The position numbers were made by a program, and so were the translations under genes. This document shows positions 58,053 through 64,000 of a stretch of 64,000 nucleotides of DNA, in pieces. The notes below the pieces were generated by a model that was given only the letters and a program-made list of their open reading frames with translations, had not been told where the DNA came from and made no database searches. The DNA is from Mesaphorura yosii. Taxonomy: Eukaryota; Arthropoda; Collembola; Poduromorpha; Tullbergiidae. Position 1 is the first letter of the stretch; the number at the start of each line of letters is the position of its first letter. The stretch lies in NCBI GenBank assembly GCA_009869945.1, contig WIXG01000037.1, forward strand, positions 1 to 64,000, read 5' to 3'.

Positions 58053-61000
58053 ATTCTTCAGAAATTGCATTACAACTTCACCATCCACACCGTACAAGTA
58101 AGCATGACCATTTTTGTTAACTTCACGACTTCGAATTCCGCCCGACTCGACTCTGCTCACTTGACTTGCAGATTTTGCGAAAACACTCCGAAAATGTTGT
58201 TTAGATGATGACAGATGCCGAAGTCAAGTGACAATATTCTAGGCAGTTATTGCAAATTGATTCCAGGCTCCGCTCAGTCTGTGTCTGTATCGAATTCCAA
58301 AATCTGGATAATCCGGATTTCAGGAATAGAAGATCATCTATCAATTCAGTTCCTATCATTTTGGCTTTTTAACAGGGCAGTCACAACAACGAAGCTTTCA
58401 GCCCAACAACAAAGAAACAAGTTAAGAAACGCCAATTCAGGTAAGTCGTCCATTTTTATTTTAAGACTAAGGTCGAAATATGTGCTCAGCGCGCAAACAA
58501 AATTGATGATAGCGTGGTTTGTTAACTTCATTCTCGCTTCCAAAAAGAATTTCGCAAATCAAAACCTATCGACCGTATTAGCGGAATTTTCATGGTTGGG
58601 CGGGTCGCTTCGTTTGGGAAAATTACCGACTTGTGTCAAAATAGTGAGGAGATGCGTACTTTCTACGGCAACCGAAGCCATGTCAAGTTGGGAGCACTAA
58701 AGCGTGGACAAGAACATGTGCAGAAAAACATGCTGTCATAAATAAATAGGCAATTTTAATCTCAATGTCAAAGGGTCATAAAATTGCAGTATGTTTGACT
58801 TGAGCAACAAGCATTTACAAACTCATGCTACCATGTCTATTAATACTTCAAATGCTTACTTTATTGGTGCCCTATCTATTTACATGATTATCCCATTCCA
58901 TGCTAATGCAATTTAGTAATTTAGAGCTTGCTGAGTTGGTGTTCACTCATTCAGGATTCATAACTCTTTCATTACTTGATGAAGTATTACAATCACAATC
59001 ACAATTTGCGACTGCAATCACTACGAGCTCTGATTGATATTAACCACTACAAAACTCCAATCCCAATACAAGTCAAGCAATTTGAAATTTATTTGCAAGT
59101 TTAAGTTTGCATGAATGAACTGCATGTGAGTCTTATGATTGAAGACTTGGCTTTGGCTAAGCTGTCAAACACGCGATCAGGCCAGGCTGGCCACCTTGAA
59201 CGGTGTTTTCAAATGCTACGCTACGCATTTATTTTAGGCTTCCGTAATTTGTTTGCACTTCAATTCTGCGCGTATTGGGTTGATATTAACTTCAGACTCC
59301 ATGATTTCCTTTGTCTCTCTTAATGACTTTCATAATCTTGTAAATGGGCAGACAAATTCCCACACAAGCAATAAGAACCGACCTTGTTGATGTCATAATC
59401 TGCAGTCGCTGAAATTTAGGCAAGGAACAAAAGATTATCTTGATCCTGCATGCAATGCAAAGTGTGTGAATTCAAACCTTATTTAACGACATGTACATCT
59501 TCAAGTTCTGTGCCGCATATGATCTACGCTACAGCTGAGCCTCCGCGAGTTTACAATTTACATTTGGCCTTCGACTCGCAAGATTTTAATGACAGCATTA
59601 ATTAGCGAATGTGCAATGTGATGTGATAGGTTCAACATTTTAATGACTACAAGTAAACTCCAAGCGCGTGGATATAAATAACTCTGCGCTCCGCTGTGGT
59701 AATTTGAACTAACTGCGAGCAAAGTTATGTAACAGATACTTTCCAACTTTTGTTGCTAGAATCAGCGGCGGCGGGTTCCTAGTCTCAGGCTCGAGATACC
59801 CCGAGATAGATTGTTAAAATATCTTGAAATTTTGACGAAGATTCCTGTTCAAAGCACATTTCGCTTGTCTTCTCATTATCATATCATAGCGCAGCGTCTA
59901 TAATTGCGAGGTGCATTAATTCTTCGAGGCATGTGAGGGCATTCATTCAGGTGGCTTGACCTTGGCTTCCGCTACACTAAATCGTTATGCATGACGCCAA
60001 TGCGAGCTAAACACTTATGATGATTTGTATCTATGCTCTGGCTCTCTGTTAATATTTGCCTGATATGAATGTTTACAATTAAACGTGTGTATGAGCAAGT
60101 GCATGTCAGTGTTTACCAGCTTCCTAAGGAAAGAAGAGATTCAAGCATCATTAACAAGGCCGTCATAACATGCTTTTCGATGAACATCTACCATCAACAT
60201 CAACCAACGCTCATCAATCGGTAGTTCATTTTCATACAAAACACAACGATTTAATTTGAATTTCGAGTCCATTCTTTATAAAATGTTGACCTGACACAGC
60301 TTCCATAAAAATTGAACCCAGATGTCCAGTTCAGTTTTTTGCATGCGTTTTGTCTTTGATCAAGTCATGTGCATGGACGTAGTTTTGCTCTCGCGCCAAA
60401 GTCCATGGCCATAGGCTGACTGTATGTTCTAAAAAAGCGCGTGGTCGCGTCCGGCATCCGCCTTGTGATTATAATTTTATAAGAGGATGGTTATGATGGC
60501 CATGCTTTTTAATAGTTCATTACCGACTATGGTTCATAGGAGTTAGAATGATAATGCTTATTGAGGGACAATGTCCGTTATAAAAATTACCCTAAACTTC
60601 TTTCGTATGGCTCGGTTTGGCGTGGCATCGCACGGCAGTTTGCATAATGCAAAGTCGGATCGTATGAATAGAGATAGAGATAGCAAAATCGATTTGAACC
60701 ATCTGCACACATAAAACGAGAATCCCGCATTCGCTGCACGGTAATGGCAAAACAAAAATCCACCCGGCTTGGCTTTCTTTTGCATTTTGTAATGAATATT
60801 GTTTCAGGTTAAGTTGATGGTTTAAGAATTCGCTATTTTTCCAGCCCTTGTCCACTAATGTGTTTAAAGTTTGCACAACTTGTGAAGGAAAAGCTTAAGA
60901 ACACACAATTTTACAGAAGTTTATTCTAAAGTAAGCTCGGTTAGTCGCTTCGTTGTGAATGAAAGTCATAAAAGAAGAGTGAGCTTGATGATGATGATTT

Positions 61001-63354
61001 CCTTCACTCGGCTAGGCAGAGCACTGCACGACGAGAGGCTCGGAAGAAAAATGGGAGAGAAGGAAAGGACAAATTCCATGCTAGGAAATTCATTTTCTCA
61101 GCGCGTCTCGTTTCACTTTAGGTTACATGCTTCGCGGAGAAAGTCTTGCCCTCTTCGTCGGCGCTGCACGACTGCACGGCTGCACTAGCACGAGAAGAGA
61201 AAGCATGAAAAGTGATTCAAGAAACTTTCTCTTTTGAGCTTGTAAGTTTTCTCCGTCTAATTTGCTTGCCACTGCTGCTGAGCACTAAACTACTGACAAG
61301 TACGTTAAATAACGGAAGGCAGTTCAGCGATGGCATGAAGAATATAAATGCAAATGCGGAAACCTGCCTTTATTTTTATTTATCCGCTACTTAGCAAGCG
61401 TGCGAGGCCGTTCGCGTGTGACGACGAATGTGCCCGCTGTAGACTTCCGAGAGACTAAATAAGTATTCACATTCGAAACTTTGTCCAATGATCCACCATC
61501 CACACAACTTTGCGTGTAATGCTGGGCGATATTGAGGATTTTAAATTTGAGTTTGCAATGTGCACAACTGACAATTTTTACTGAGCACGGAGCATGGAGC
61601 ATTTTCTCTTGCCGTTGCCGCACGATACAATAATGAAAATCTATGCATGAATACCTTCTCCTGCCTTACTCTGCTCTGTTCCGAGCAGATAGCGGACAGT
61701 CGTCTGTCCGTAAGCGTACGCACTCAAGTCTCTATTATATTGCGGTTTTACACACACTTGCTCTACATGCCACTTTTCTTTTACAAAATGCGATATACGT
61801 TTCGTATCTTGCCTTGCCTTACTTTGACTGTGTCTGTGACTGTGATGGCAAACTATCCGAGTCATTTAATAATGAAACAAATAGCCATCATCTGGAATAC
61901 TTTTTCCTTTCTTTCTCTAACAAGTCCATACACGTATGCATGTTTTTTGTTCGAACTCGACTTTCCACTTGAAGTCAAGGGGATCCCATTATGACCACCC
62001 AACACAACGCAGAACAGAACAGAGCGCGACCATACATGAATAGGCAACCATTATTATTTTATGTATGTGTACAATTTCCTGTCTGTATTTCACGAGCGGG
62101 TGTATGCACAGTATATAAACACGCAACACGTCAAGTCTCGAAGCCAAGACCTCTAATGTAATTATGAATCTATTGAAACGGAGGAATCCTTTTCCTCAAA
62201 TTATAGCCATAAAATTTTCTGTGACCATTTTGCTCTGCGTTTGTTGTACTGTCTCTGTTTGCCTTTCAAGGCGGGCAAGCAGGATATCAAATACGAAGCA
62301 TAAACTCTGCGTCCGCGTCCTGAAGTAATCCAAATCCAATTTACTTTGCTTCCACTAAACTTCCTTTCTGTCCTGCAAAGAAAGACAATACACGCTAGAG
62401 CTAATGTGTCCATGTTCCACGTATTAGTTGTCAATAATATCAAGAACAACGAACCGGGGAAAAAACGTGCCAGCACGTCGAAGCAGGTTTTAGCGCTTGT
62501 GCTTCTCTGAAGTAACGTTGAGCCGAAGCCAATGCGCTGTCGGTGTCGTGCTTGGCGGCTTGATGAAGATTTTGGTTGAGTAATTCGTTATTGTTTTGCT
62601 GGTGTGATTAATTATTCATATTTCGTGGCAATGGAACGGGAAAACATTACTAAGGGCCAGCCGCGAATGCCTATCTAAAATTATAATACCAATGCATTCG
62701 CATTCTCACAAGAGCATACGCAGTTTGAATTTGACGAGGAGCGAGTGTGGCTGTGGCCGTGGAATGGGGAAGAGAAGGAAAGAGAATTGATACACACAAA
62801 CGGCATAGCCAAGGAGAAGCTCACCGTTTCATTTCGGCAGTGGAACAGATGAATTGCAGAAACTTGCCTTATGCTTTGCTGTTACTTCCTCGTCCACTGC
62901 CTGCCTGCTTTCTCTTTTCGCCTCGACTTCGGTGAGCTGAGTAGAGTTTGGGATTTCAGTTTTTCTCTTCGGTTTCTCGTTCGCAGTAATCTTCTTGATG
63001 TTTTTGTTGCTAACTGAAAGACTACAGCACACATATTTACACATTATTCGTATAAGAAGATTCGCGTTATTACAGTAAAATGTAACATTATATCTTCCAT
63101 TAAGTTTGGAACACGGGACCATTTATGCGTTGTCTCGTGCGTGTGCAGTGAATATGCGAAGACTGGTTAGCTGGCTGCTAGTCGGAAGTCTTTCGTCGTT
63201 CCAGCAGTCGCAGTCCACAGTGAACGGCACGGTAACAAAGTTATAATAGAATCAGAGCAGAGAGAAATGCTTTGTTAAAGGGTGAGAGGATGAAAATGAA
63301 ATGGGGAGACGAACAGATTCAGAAGGAGAAAACAAGCAAATATAGCGGGTTATG

Positions 63355-63420
63355 AATAGGAGAAAGAAGATGACGGAGAAGACGGAGAAGACGAAGACGA
63401 AGAGAATAAAGAGAAAAGTC
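63355..63420. repeat. Purine-rich GACGGAGAA/GACGAA repeat
   Basis: Two copies of GACGGAGAA (63372-63389) followed by GACGAA units, inside a roughly 65-base stretch that is almost all purine on the plus strand. Confidence 0.65.
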
Positions 63421-64000
63421 AAGTTGAGCTTTGAGCTCTCTTTCTCCATCGTTTGGTTTGACTTTAGTCAACTTTTCTCCTTGAGCTTAATGTAAGGAAA
63501 CTTTTTTTCGCTAAATAACGTCACAGGCCAAATCCTATTTCCTTTTTATGCGTGCTGTGTAGTTATTTTCAGTGGCGGGTCCTATTTCGCAGCGTGCTCA
63601 CGCCGAGCAGTGTGCGATAAAATTGATTATGAGCCTCGAAAATGATTCCTCGGCTTAACAGTGCTTGTAATTCGTGAACTTTGGGTTACATTGTTGATTT
63701 TTTTATTGGTTCAGGCCATAAAAATCACTTTTTAAGGCGGATGCAAAGCATTTTCATAATCCAAGCCTATTTCGACCGAATTGTCATAATTCGTGCCACC
63801 TACGACGCCCTAAGCACAAAATATGGTGCTTAGAAAAACAATTGTTAAGAAAAAGATGGCCTGGCGCAAGGACAAGGCGGAAGTATCGAACAAGAGAAAA
63901 TACTTTGGCTAACTTTTTAATCTTCTGATTGGCTTAAGTTTGGAGAAGACGAATAAATTTGGAAAAGACGAAAATACAAATTTTGTCTTGTAAGAAATGT

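Larger units (their letters stand above)
45609..64000. other. 18 kb with no supportable gene
   Basis: I read the open frames of 60-161 codons here on both strands and recognise no domain, no run of phase-compatible exons and no RNA gene. The longest (58215-58700, plus) is low in recognisable structure. Short simple repeats occur, for example near 58.0 kb and 63.4 kb. Small divergent exons of a poorly conserved gene could still be hidden. Confidence 0.6.

Noticed and set aside
58215-58700. 161-codon plus-strand ORF
   Set aside because: No domain recognised, no neighbouring exons, and an antisense frame overlaps it.

Overview
The window looks like animal nuclear DNA, most probably from an arthropod. 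Genes are split by GT-AG introns, coding density is very low, and the main gene reads closest, from memory of the family, to insect ether-a-go-go (Eag). I cannot name the species. I saw no bacterial operon, CRISPR array, rRNA, convincing tRNA or recognisable transposase.

Region 1 (1-37,451, minus strand) is occupied by one large gene, an orthologue of the voltage-gated potassium channel eag (KCNH1/Eag family). I could place 12 coding exons, all phase-compatible, giving 534 codons from the initiator methionine through the PAS domain, S1-S6 and the start of the C-linker. The rest of the gene (cyclic-nucleotide-binding-homology domain and C-terminal tail) is not in the window and should lie beyond its left edge. 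Two giant introns (about 16.1 kb and 14.2 kb) interrupt the PAS-coding part; the other complete introns are 70 to about 1,070 bases. The last intron starts with GC rather than GT. The giant introns contain small repeats, hairpins and one unexplained 222-codon open frame, but nothing I recognise.

Region 2 (37,452-41,979) lies upstream of eag. It should hold the eag promoter and 5' UTR. It also holds two unexplained open frames that point at each other, one on each strand, both with hydrophobic segments, with two inverted repeats in the 137 bases between them. These are only candidates.

Region 3 (41,980-44,898, minus strand) is a compact, complete gene of 11 exons and short introns (56-126 bases). 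It encodes a 703-residue half-type ABC transporter of the mitochondrial ABCB10 type, with a long basic presequence lacking acidic residues, a transmembrane domain and one full nucleotide-binding domain.

Region 4 (44,899-45,608) has a possible divergent partner of ABCB10 on the plus strand, a small two-exon candidate whose splice donor does not fit well. Region 5 (about 45,609-64,000) is an 18 kb stretch in which I find no supportable gene, only short simple repeats.

The two confident genes have unrelated jobs (neuronal excitability; mitochondrial transport linked to haem and redox biology) and appear to be ordinary chromosomal neighbours. I did not find a clearly novel biological system. The best leads are the convergent-ORF and inverted-repeat block at 37.9-39.2 kb, the 222-codon ORF in eag intron 1, and the GC-AG intron.
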